Assembly (NCBI GenBank): GCA_023457895.1
Contig: JAEXAY010000049.1
Location: 1 to 5,497 of the forward strand
Direction: 5' to 3'
DNA from: Pseudomonadota bacterium
GTDB taxonomy: Bacteria; Pseudomonadota; Alphaproteobacteria; Sphingomonadales; Sphingomonadaceae
Length of the DNA: 5,497 nucleotides
Below, in pieces: positions 1 through 5,497 of this stretch (within the stretch, counting starts at the first letter, position 1; the number at the start of each line of letters is the position of its first letter). Under the pieces are notes generated by a model that was not told where the DNA came from, ran no database searches, and saw nothing but the letters and a program-made list of their open reading frames with translations. A program made the position numbers and the translations under genes.

Positions 1-661
1 ATTTCATCACAAAGAAATAATCCTGATTGACCCATACCGTGTTATTGACATGCCCTATCAGTGTTTGAGCATCTTCCCAGTTCACTTCACAACTGTTGAC
101 TTGTGAATGATATTGTTCTTCTCTCCATGCAGGACCATGTTGCAAGTCAATCAATATAGAGGCAGAATCAGCCTTGTGATAAGTATAGCGGTGAAGGGCA
201 GCATGGATAGAGGCAGTCAGTTCCGCTTTTACCTGTGGATCAGAGAGCTCTGCGGTGTAATATCCCGGAGTAGCCGCTTCTTTATCTTTAGGGAAATGAC
301 TACGATAAGCATCCCACGCACGGGCACGTGTGCCAGTGACCGGCATCACCAAAATATCACCTAAGTCCATACATCCCGTTCCATTCAGATGTGTTTGAGT
401 AAATCCCCAAATCAGGGAATCCTCATAAACATATTCAGAACAATAGCGCCAACCAACTGCTCCCGTCACAGGACTGGTCTGGATCATACCGAAAGGATAA
501 CACGCGCCGGGAAATGTATGACCATTATCAGCAGCACCGATAAAGGTATTAACGTATTGAGTATAATCCTTTGTTTCCGCTTTTTCAGTCGGAGTACAGG
601 AAGAATAGAAGAACAAGCCTGCTGCTAAAGCTGCAGCCACAAAAGGGGTTTTTCTTTTCAT
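1..661 (-). CDS. GH92 alpha-mannosidase lipoprotein, N-terminal part (cut by left edge)
   Basis: Only the first 220 codons are present; the gene reads leftward out of the window, and family members are usually about 740-760 residues. Residues 1-22 form a lipoprotein signal peptide: basic MKRK, a hydrophobic stretch, then YSSC with Cys22 as the predicted lipidation site. Mature sequence begins at once with GH92 hallmarks: VNTFIGAADNGHTFPGA (37-53), PFGMIQTSP (56-64), WRYCSEY (71-77), GFTQTHLNGTGCMDLGDI (86-103). These belong to the N-terminal beta-sandwich domain, which contributes sugar contacts; the catalytic acid/base residues lie in the missing C-terminal part. The family contains calcium-dependent exo-acting mannosidases, mostly alpha-1,2, that trim host or fungal mannans and N-glycans. 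The location is inferred to be periplasmic or outer-membrane. After Cys22 comes TPTEKAE, without a clear acidic surface-export signal. No frameshift is seen. The family call is firm; the linkage specificity is not determinable here. Confidence 0.93.
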   Translation of the reverse strand, partial: MKRKTPFVAAALAAGLFFYSSCTPTEKAETKDYTQYVNTFIGAADNGHTFPGACYPFGMIQTSPVTGAVGWRYCSEYVYEDSLIWGFTQTHLNGTGCMDLGDILVMPVTGTRARAWDAYRSHFPKDKEAATPGYYTAELSDPQVKAELTASIHAALHRYTYHKADSASILIDLQHGPAWREEQYHSQVNSCEVNWEDAQTLIGHVNNTVWVNQDYFFVMK

Positions 662-680
662 GGTAAATATAATGTTAAGT

Positions 681-693
681 TAATGTCGCATTA
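681..693. repeat. Short inverted repeat in the GH92 leader
   Basis: TAATG and CATTA flank a 3-nt centre, TCG. It lies 20-32 nt upstream of the mannosidase start, so it would be part of its mRNA leader under either proposed promoter. The 5-bp AT-rich stem is too weak to act as a terminator. It may be chance or a minor operator. Confidence 0.2.
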
Positions 694-738
694 CATATGC
701 TGATATTTATTTAATTTTTCACGATAATAGTTGTGCCA

Positions 739-746
739 CAAAATTA
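739..746 (-). promoter_or_regulatory. Candidate -7 box for the GH92 gene (proximal)
   Basis: Read on the minus strand this is TAATTTTG, an exact match to the Bacteroides -7 consensus TAnnTTTG. It would give a leader of roughly 70 nt before the mannosidase ATG at 661. No TTTG or TTG lies at the expected -33 distance, so the call is weak. The 8-bp palindrome AGAATTCT (748-755) lies just upstream of it. Confidence 0.33.
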
Positions 747-781
747 GAGAATTCTTCTCATTTAAAAGGATTAGATACAGA

Positions 782-789
782 CAAATATA
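782..789 (-). promoter_or_regulatory. Candidate -7 box for the GH92 gene (distal)
   Basis: Read on the minus strand this is TATATTTG, also an exact TAnnTTTG match, giving a leader of about 115 nt. The expected -33 position holds only pyrimidine-rich sequence without a proper TTG. It is an alternative to the box at 739-746; at most one may be used, and AT-rich sequence yields such matches by chance. Confidence 0.28.
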
Positions 790-806
790 CTTAAATCTTG
801 CAGGAA

Positions 807-816
807 AGAAGCTTCT
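807..816. repeat. 10-bp perfect palindrome in the divergent promoter region
   Basis: AGAAGCTTCT is self-complementary. It lies between the leftward promoter candidates and the rightward sppA promoter, where an operator could sit. A palindrome of this size is expected by chance about once in a thousand positions, so it may mean nothing. Confidence 0.25.
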
Positions 817-861
817 ATTTATATCGATTCGCTGTGATAAAACAAAAATTCGTACGACTTA

Positions 862-894
862 TTGAATAAATATCAACTCAATTATTTATCTTTG
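862..894 (+). promoter_or_regulatory. Bacteroides-type promoter of the sppA-lpxK-pnp-thiL operon
   Basis: A -7 element TATCTTTG (887-894) matches TAnnTTTG exactly. A -33 TTG at 862-864 lies 22 bp upstream, within the usual spacing for the Bacteroides primary sigma factor. Transcription would start near 899-901, leaving a leader of about 33 nt before the sppA ATG. That leader is A-rich and has no Shine-Dalgarno match, as is normal in Bacteroides. It is too short for a riboswitch, so the thiamine gene at the operon's far end does not seem to bring TPP control from this promoter. Confidence 0.7.
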
Positions 895-933
895 TTAGCT
901 TAATAACAAGCTGACGCAAAAACAATAAGTATA

Positions 934-2712
934 ATGAAAGATTTCTTGAAATTTACACTTGCCACGATGACAGGTATCATTTTGTCAAGTATTGTATTAT
1001 TTATAATCAGCATGGTAACGCTGTTTGGCATCATGTCCGCTTCGGACACGGAAACAATCGTAAAAAAGAATTCCGTAATGATGCTCGACTTAAACGGAAC
1101 GTTGGTTGAACGTACGCAAGAAGATCCGCTAGGTATTTTATCACAGTTGTTTGGTGACGAATCTAACACGTACGGACTGGACGATATTCTCTCTTCCATC
1201 CAGAAGGCTAAAGAAAACGAAAATATCAAAGGGATTTATTTGCAAGCAAGTTCATTAGGTACCTCCTATGCCTCCTTACAAGAAATCCGTAACGCATTGC
1301 TCGATTTCAAGGAGAGTGGAAAGTTCGTCATTGCTTATGCCGACTCCTATACGCAGGGGCTTTATTATCTTTCCAGCGCAGCCGATAAGGTGCTGCTCAA
1401 TCCCAAAGGAATGATTGAGTGGAGAGGTATCGCTTCCGCTCCCCTGTTCTACAAAGACCTGCTACAAAAAATAGGAGTTGAGATGCAGGTATTCAAGGTG
1501 GGAACCTACAAATCTGCCGTAGAACCGTTTATTGCAACAGAGATGAGCCCTGCCAATCGCGAACAAGTGACAGCATTTATCACTTCTATTTGGGGACAGG
1601 TGACGGAGGGAGTTTCTGCTTCCCGCAATATTCCAGTAGATTCTCTGAATGTTTATGCCGATCGTATGTTAATGTTCTATCCGTCAGAAGAAAGTGTAAA
1701 GTGCGGATTGGCTGATACCTTGATTTATCGCAATGATGTGCGCAATTATCTTAAAAAACTGGTAGAGATAGATGAGGATGACAATCTCCCGATAGTAGGA
1801 TTAAGCGACATGATGAACGTAAAGAAGAATGTGCCAAAAGACAAAAGTGGCAATATCGTAGCCGTTTATTATGCATCCGGTGAAATTACAGACTATCCGA
1901 GCTCCGCAACTTCTGAGGACGGAATTGTTGGTTCGAAAGTCATTCGTGACTTGCGCAAATTGAAAGATGATAATGATGTGAAAGCTGTTGTACTCCGTGT
2001 CAATTCTCCGGGCGGAAGTGCTTTTGCTTCAGAACAAATCTGGCATGCAGTGAAAGAGTTGAAAACAAAGAAACCGGTCATTGTCTCTATGGGTGATTAT
2101 GCCGCGTCAGGAGGTTACTATATCTCTTGCGTTGCCGACACGATTGTTGCAGAGCCTACTACCCTGACCGGTTCTATCGGAATATTCGGCATCATTCCCA
2201 ATGTAAAAGGGTTGACTGATAAAATCGGTTTAAGTTATGATGTAGTTAAAACGAATAAATATGCTGATTTCGGGAATATCATGCGTCCGTTCAACGAGGA
2301 TGAAAGATCATTGCTTCAAATGATGATTACCGAAGGATACGACACCTTTGTCAGTCGTTGTGCCGAAGGACGCCACATGACAAAGGAAGCGATCGAAAAG
2401 ATTGCCGAAGGTCGTGTATGGACCGGGGAAACTGCTAAAAAGTTAGGACTGGTAGACGAGTTAGGCGGCATTGACAAAGCACTGGATATTGCCGTGGCAA
2501 AAGCCGGTATCGAGGGATACACCGTTATTTCTTATCCTGCAAAACAAGATTTCTTTTCTTCCCTGCTTGATACGAAACCGACGAATTACGTAGAATCACA
2601 ATTGCTGAAAAGTAAGTTAGGTGAGTTCTACCAACAATTCGGTTTACTGAAAAATCTGCAAGAACAATCCATGATTCAGGCTCGTATTCCGTTCGAACTG
2701 AATATTAAATAA
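934..2712 (+). CDS. sppA: Signal peptide peptidase SppA, 67K type
   Basis: Membrane-anchored serine protease of family S49 that degrades leftover signal peptides and probably other membrane or envelope peptides. The 592-residue length suits the long two-domain form (E. coli SppA is 618 residues). Residues 8-34 form one membrane helix; the short basic N-terminus (Lys2, Lys6) should stay cytoplasmic, with the rest in the periplasm. The N-terminal half supplies the general base Lys193 in GTYKSAVEPF (190-199), equivalent to E. coli Lys209. The C-terminal half supplies the nucleophile Ser392 in AASGGYYIS (390-398), equivalent to Ser409. VNSPGGSA (356-363) and TLTGSIGIFG (410-419) are further S49 hallmarks. 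Both halves of the Ser/Lys dyad are present, so the enzyme should be active. The start is the first ATG after the promoter and leaves the anchor intact. It is the first gene of the apparent operon; lpxK follows after 9 nt. Confidence 0.95.
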   Translation: MKDFLKFTLATMTGIILSSIVLFIISMVTLFGIMSASDTETIVKKNSVMMLDLNGTLVERTQEDPLGILSQLFGDESNTYGLDDILSSIQKAKENENIKGIYLQASSLGTSYASLQEIRNALLDFKESGKFVIAYADSYTQGLYYLSSAADKVLLNPKGMIEWRGIASAPLFYKDLLQKIGVEMQVFKVGTYKSAVEPFIATEMSPANREQVTAFITSIWGQVTEGVSASRNIPVDSLNVYADRMLMFYPSEESVKCGLADTLIYRNDVRNYLKKLVEIDEDDNLPIVGLSDMMNVKKNVPKDKSGNIVAVYYASGEITDYPSSATSEDGIVGSKVIRDLRKLKDDNDVKAVVLRVNSPGGSAFASEQIWHAVKELKTKKPVIVSMGDYAASGGYYISCVADTIVAEPTTLTGSIGIFGIIPNVKGLTDKIGLSYDVVKTNKYADFGNIMRPFNEDERSLLQMMITEGYDTFVSRCAEGRHMTKEAIEKIAEGRVWTGETAKKLGLVDELGGIDKALDIAVAKAGIEGYTVISYPAKQDFFSSLLDTKPTNYVESQLLKSKLGEFYQQFGLLKNLQEQSMIQARIPFELNIK

Positions 2713-2721
2713 CTGCCATAC

Positions 2722-3852
2722 ATGGACGAACACTTTATCAAGATACATAAGTGGCTCTACCCTGCCTCCTGGCTCTACGGAGCAGCGGTAATGATGAGAA
2801 ATAAACTCTTTGACTGGGAAGTGCTGCAATCAAAGAGTTTTGATATACCTATCATCAGCGTAGGCAATCTCGCTGTTGGAGGAACAGGGAAAACTCCGCA
2901 CACTGAATATCTGATAAAGTCTCTTTGTAATCAATATAATGTAGCTGTATTAAGTCGGGGGTACAAACGGCATACGAAAGGTTATGTGCTGGCTACTCCG
3001 GAAAGTACGGCAAGAAGCATTGGCGACGAACCGTACCAGATGCATCAAAAATTCCCGTCTGTCACAGTAGCTGTCGACGAAAAGCGTTGTCATGGCATAG
3101 AAAAGCTGCTTGCACTGCAAAAGCCTTCAATAGATGTTATCCTGTTGGATGACGCTTTCCAGCACCGATATGTCAAACCGGGATTAAGTATTCTGTTAAC
3201 GGATTATCACCGGCTGTTCTGTGACGACACTTTGCTCCCCGCAGGACGACTTCGTGAGCCAATTAGCGGCAAGAACCGGGCACAAATCGTTATTGTCACC
3301 AAATGTCCGCAGGACATCAAGCCTATTGATTATAATATTATCACGAAACGACTGAACCTTTATCCATATCAACAGTTATTCTTCTCATCGTTCCGGTATG
3401 GCAACCTGCAACCGGTGTTTCCTATGATGGTTCCGGACACAGATACCCCTTCGGCAAACAATGAGATTGCTTTGTCCTCGCTGACAAATACAGATATATT
3501 ATTGATGACCGGAATTGCCTCACCGGCTCCCATTCTTGAAAGGCTGAAAGATTGTACCCAACAAATAGATTTATTATCGTTTGACGATCATCACAATTTC
3601 AGCCATCGGGATATCCAGCTTATCAAAGAACGGTTTCATAGGCTGAAAGGAGAATGCCGGTTGATCATTACTACCGAAAAAGATGCAACACGCCTGATTA
3701 ACCATCCGGCTTTGGACAAGGAATTGAAACCATTTATCTATGCCTTGCCTATTGAAATAGAAATATTACAGAATCAACAAGATAAATTTAACCAACATAT
3801 TATTGACTATGTTAGAGAAAATACAAGAAACCGCAGCTTATCTGAAAGGTAA
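2722..3852 (+). CDS. lpxK: Tetraacyldisaccharide 4'-kinase (lipid A biosynthesis)
   Basis: LpxK uses ATP to phosphorylate the 4' position of tetraacyldisaccharide 1-phosphate, making lipid IVA at the cytoplasmic face of the inner membrane. The 376-residue protein has the family layout. An aromatic, membrane-binding N-terminus (HKWLYPASWLYG, 9-20) precedes the P-loop GNLAVGGTGKTP (48-59). LSRGYKR (77-83), GDEPYQM (101-107) and the conserved DDAFQHR (143-149) come next, followed by LLPAGRLREP (171-180). The C-terminal part carries FDDHHNFS (287-294) and TTEKDATRL (317-325), both conserved in LpxK. Nothing essential looks missing. Many gut Bacteroides later remove the 4'-phosphate with LpxF; the kinase is still needed because lipid IVA is made first. 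The ATG lies 9 nt after sppA, with no ribosome-binding motif in the gap, consistent with translational coupling. The last 14 codons plus the stop overlap pnp. Confidence 0.95.
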   Translation: MDEHFIKIHKWLYPASWLYGAAVMMRNKLFDWEVLQSKSFDIPIISVGNLAVGGTGKTPHTEYLIKSLCNQYNVAVLSRGYKRHTKGYVLATPESTARSIGDEPYQMHQKFPSVTVAVDEKRCHGIEKLLALQKPSIDVILLDDAFQHRYVKPGLSILLTDYHRLFCDDTLLPAGRLREPISGKNRAQIVIVTKCPQDIKPIDYNIITKRLNLYPYQQLFFSSFRYGNLQPVFPMMVPDTDTPSANNEIALSSLTNTDILLMTGIASPAPILERLKDCTQQIDLLSFDDHHNFSHRDIQLIKERFHRLKGECRLIITTEKDATRLINHPALDKELKPFIYALPIEIEILQNQQDKFNQHIIDYVRENTRNRSLSER

Positions 3853-4618
3853 GATGCACACCAGCCCGGAAACAGCCATTATACTTGGTACCGGACTTGG
3901 CAGTTTGGCAAACGAAATCACCGAGAAGTATGAAATAAAGTATTCGGACATCCCGAATTTCCCGGTATCTACCGTCGAAGGTCATAGCGGTAAGCTGATT
4001 TTCGGCAAACTAGGCAATAAGGATATCATGGCTATGCAAGGACGCTTCCACTATTACGAGGGTTATTCGATGAAAGAAGTGACTCTCCCTGTACGTGTGA
4101 TGCGCGAATTAGGAATCAAAACCTTGTTTGTATCCAACGCCAGTGGCGGAACAAATGCAGACTTCGAAATCGGTGATTTGATGATTATCACCGACCATAT
4201 CAACTATTTCCCCGAACATCCGCTTCGTGGAAAAAATATCCCATACGGTCCTCGTTTCCCGGATATGAGCGAAGCATACAGCAAGGAACTGATCTGTAAA
4301 GCTGATGAGATTGCCAAAGAAAAAGGAATCAAAGTACAGCACGGAATATATATTGGCACACAAGGTCCTACCTTCGAAACTCCTGCCGAATATAAACTAT
4401 TCCATATCCTTGGCGCCGACGCTGTTGGTATGTCTACCGTTCCGGAAGTAATTGTAGCCAACCATTGTGGCATCAAAGTATTTGGTATTTCCGTCATTAC
4501 CGACTTGGGAGTAGAAGGAAAAATCGTAGAAGTAACGCACGAAGAAGTTCAGAAAGCAGCCGACGCCGCTCAACCGAAAATGACAACAATCATGCGCGAA
4601 CTTATCAACCGTGCCTAA
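3809..4618 (+). CDS. pnp: Purine nucleoside phosphorylase, trimeric (family 2) type
   Basis: This cytoplasmic salvage enzyme splits purine (deoxy)nucleosides with phosphate into free base and (deoxy)ribose 1-phosphate. The 269 residues align well with human PNP. Phosphate site: GTGLG (27-31), His59 in EGHSGK, Arg79, His81 and Tyr83 in MQGRFHYYEGY, and Asn110/Ala111 in SNASGG. Base and sugar site: Phe189/Glu190 in QGPTFETPAE, Met208 in GADAVGMSTVPE, and His244. Two departures are notable. Asp232 (ISVITD) replaces human Asn243, and the loop before HPLRG is about three residues shorter than the human Phe159 loop. I start the gene at ATG 3809 (MLEKIQ) because the helix leading to GTGLG is a family feature. 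A TTG at 3803 adds only two residues. ATG 3854, just after the lpxK stop with AAAGG upstream, would remove 15 residues of that helix. The gene overlaps lpxK by 44 nt in another frame. Family certain; substrate range less so. Confidence 0.94.
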   Translation: MLEKIQETAAYLKGKMHTSPETAIILGTGLGSLANEITEKYEIKYSDIPNFPVSTVEGHSGKLIFGKLGNKDIMAMQGRFHYYEGYSMKEVTLPVRVMRELGIKTLFVSNASGGTNADFEIGDLMIITDHINYFPEHPLRGKNIPYGPRFPDMSEAYSKELICKADEIAKEKGIKVQHGIYIGTQGPTFETPAEYKLFHILGADAVGMSTVPEVIVANHCGIKVFGISVITDLGVEGKIVEVTHEEVQKAADAAQPKMTTIMRELINRA

Positions 4619-4634
4619 ACAATCACCCCGATTT

Positions 4635-5497
4635 ATGAGAACTGAAATAGCATCTCTCGGTGAGTTTGGTCTGATCGACCGCCTCACCGAGGGAATCAAA
4701 CTAGAAAATGAATCCAGTAAATATGGAGTGGGCGACGATGCCGCCGTTCTCTCCTACCCTTCAGAAAAGCAAGTATTGGTAACAACCGACCTGCTTATGG
4801 AAGGTGTACATTTTGATCTGACTTATGTTCCCTTGAAACATTTGGGATATAAATCAGCAGTCGTTAATTTCTCCGATATTTATGCCATGAACGGCACTCC
4901 CCGGCAGATTACGGTATCTCTTGGCCTTTCCAAGCGTTTCAGCGTAGAGGATATGTACGAGCTTTATTCCGGTATTCGTCTGGCTTGCCAGCAATATAAC
5001 GTCGACATTGTGGGAGGTGATACAACTTCCTCCCTTACAGGGCTTGCTATCAGCATCACTTGTATCGGCGATGCTGATAAGGACAAAGTGGTTTACCGTA
5101 ATGGAGCAAAAGAAACCGACCTAATCTGCGTCAGCGGTGATCTGGGAGCATCCTATATGGGTTTACAACTATTGGAACGTGAGAAAGTCGTACTAAAAGG
5201 TGATAAAGACATTCAACCGGATTTCACCGGCAAAGAATACTTGTTGGAACGCCAGTTAAAACCGGAAGCACGTAAGGATATCATTGAGAAACTAGCTGCC
5301 GCCAATATTGTCCCAACCTCTATGATGGACATATCTGACGGTCTATCATCAGAATTGATGCATATCTGCAAACAAAGCAATGCCGGTTGCCGCGTGTACG
5401 AAGAACATATTCCGATCGATTATCAGACGGCTGTTATGGCTGAAGAGTTTAACATGAATCTGACGACTTGCGCCTTGAATGGCGGAGAAGATTATGA
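4635..5497 (+). CDS. thiL: Thiamine-monophosphate kinase, N-terminal part (cut by right edge)
   Basis: ThiL phosphorylates thiamine monophosphate with ATP to give thiamine diphosphate, the active cofactor and the last step of thiamine synthesis. The window holds 287 codons; the family is roughly 310-350 residues, so only the C-terminal end is missing. Visible hallmarks in order are SLGEFGLIDRL (7-17), GVGDDAAVL (31-39) and VTTDLLMEGVHF (49-60). Next come GYKSAVVNFSDIYAMNG (71-87), VGGDTTSS (126-133), SGDLGASYMG (167-176), DISDGLSSEL (232-241) and NGGEDY (282-287). The acidic residues that bind Mg-ATP and substrate phosphates are present. This is the AIR synthase-like (PurM) kinase fold. The start ATG lies 16 nt after the pnp stop and gives the family's usual N-terminus; no Shine-Dalgarno sequence precedes it. 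It is the fourth gene of the operon, downstream of unrelated housekeeping genes rather than other thi genes, and no TPP riboswitch is seen before it. Confidence 0.95.
   Translation, partial: MRTEIASLGEFGLIDRLTEGIKLENESSKYGVGDDAAVLSYPSEKQVLVTTDLLMEGVHFDLTYVPLKHLGYKSAVVNFSDIYAMNGTPRQITVSLGLSKRFSVEDMYELYSGIRLACQQYNVDIVGGDTTSSLTGLAISITCIGDADKDKVVYRNGAKETDLICVSGDLGASYMGLQLLEREKVVLKGDKDIQPDFTGKEYLLERQLKPEARKDIIEKLAAANIVPTSMMDISDGLSSELMHICKQSNAGCRVYEEHIPIDYQTAVMAEEFNMNLTTCALNGGEDY

Noticed and set aside
107..628. Open frames on the plus strand opposite the mannosidase
   Set aside because: They are antisense to a clear GH92 coding sequence, and their predicted proteins are unlike any family, being rich in Arg, Ser and Cys.
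900..1229. Minus-strand frame of 109 codons opposite the start of sppA
   Set aside because: Its hydrophobic residues are the reverse of the sppA membrane anchor, and it would start inside sppA with no promoter box.
3803..3808. TTG start for pnp, giving two extra residues
   Set aside because: ATG 3809 in the same frame gives the expected N-terminus; the TTG has no supporting ribosome-binding site, and non-ATG starts are uncommon in Bacteroides.
4619..4634. Possible TPP riboswitch or terminator before thiL
   Set aside because: The gap is only 16 nt with no stem or T-run, so neither element can fit.
4109..4699. Overlapping minus-strand open frames opposite pnp and the thiL start
   Set aside because: They lie antisense to strongly conserved PNP motifs and have no promoter or recognisable product.
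1..5497. A hidden mobile, defence, CRISPR or biosynthetic system
   Set aside because: All sequence except 272 bp of promoter region and two short gaps is accounted for by five genes of well-known families; no array, terminal repeat, integrase or toxin-like gene is visible.

Overview
The window looks like chromosomal DNA of a Bacteroides species, probably a gut Bacteroides of the thetaiotaomicron/ovatus/caccae type. The evidence is a TAnnTTTG-type promoter, AT-rich leaders without Shine-Dalgarno sequences, a GH92 mannosidase lipoprotein, and protein sequences typical of Bacteroidales. It holds five protein-coding genes, two of them cut by the window edges. I see no tRNA, rRNA, CRISPR array, insertion sequence or phage gene.

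Left part (1-661, minus strand): the first 220 codons of a GH92 alpha-mannosidase lipoprotein, running leftward out of the window. Middle (662-933): a 272-bp divergent intergenic region. It carries a good sigma-ABfr-type promoter for the rightward operon, two weaker -7-like boxes pointing toward the mannosidase, and a few short palindromes. It contains no convincing small gene.

Right part (934-5497, plus strand): a tightly packed apparent operon of sppA (67K-type signal peptide peptidase), lpxK (lipid A 4'-kinase), pnp (trimeric purine nucleoside phosphorylase) and thiL (thiamine-monophosphate kinase, cut at the right edge). The gaps are 9 nt, a 44-nt overlap, and 16 nt. The products do unrelated housekeeping jobs: membrane proteolysis, outer-membrane lipid synthesis, purine salvage and thiamine diphosphate synthesis. 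They are probably grouped by shared transcription rather than a shared pathway.

I do not see a novel multi-gene system. The most interesting detail is in the purine nucleoside phosphorylase: the base-contacting Asn of the human enzyme (Asn243) is Asp here (Asp232), a change known to alter 6-oxo versus 6-amino purine preference. The 44-nt lpxK/pnp overlap and the correct choice of pnp start also deserve attention.
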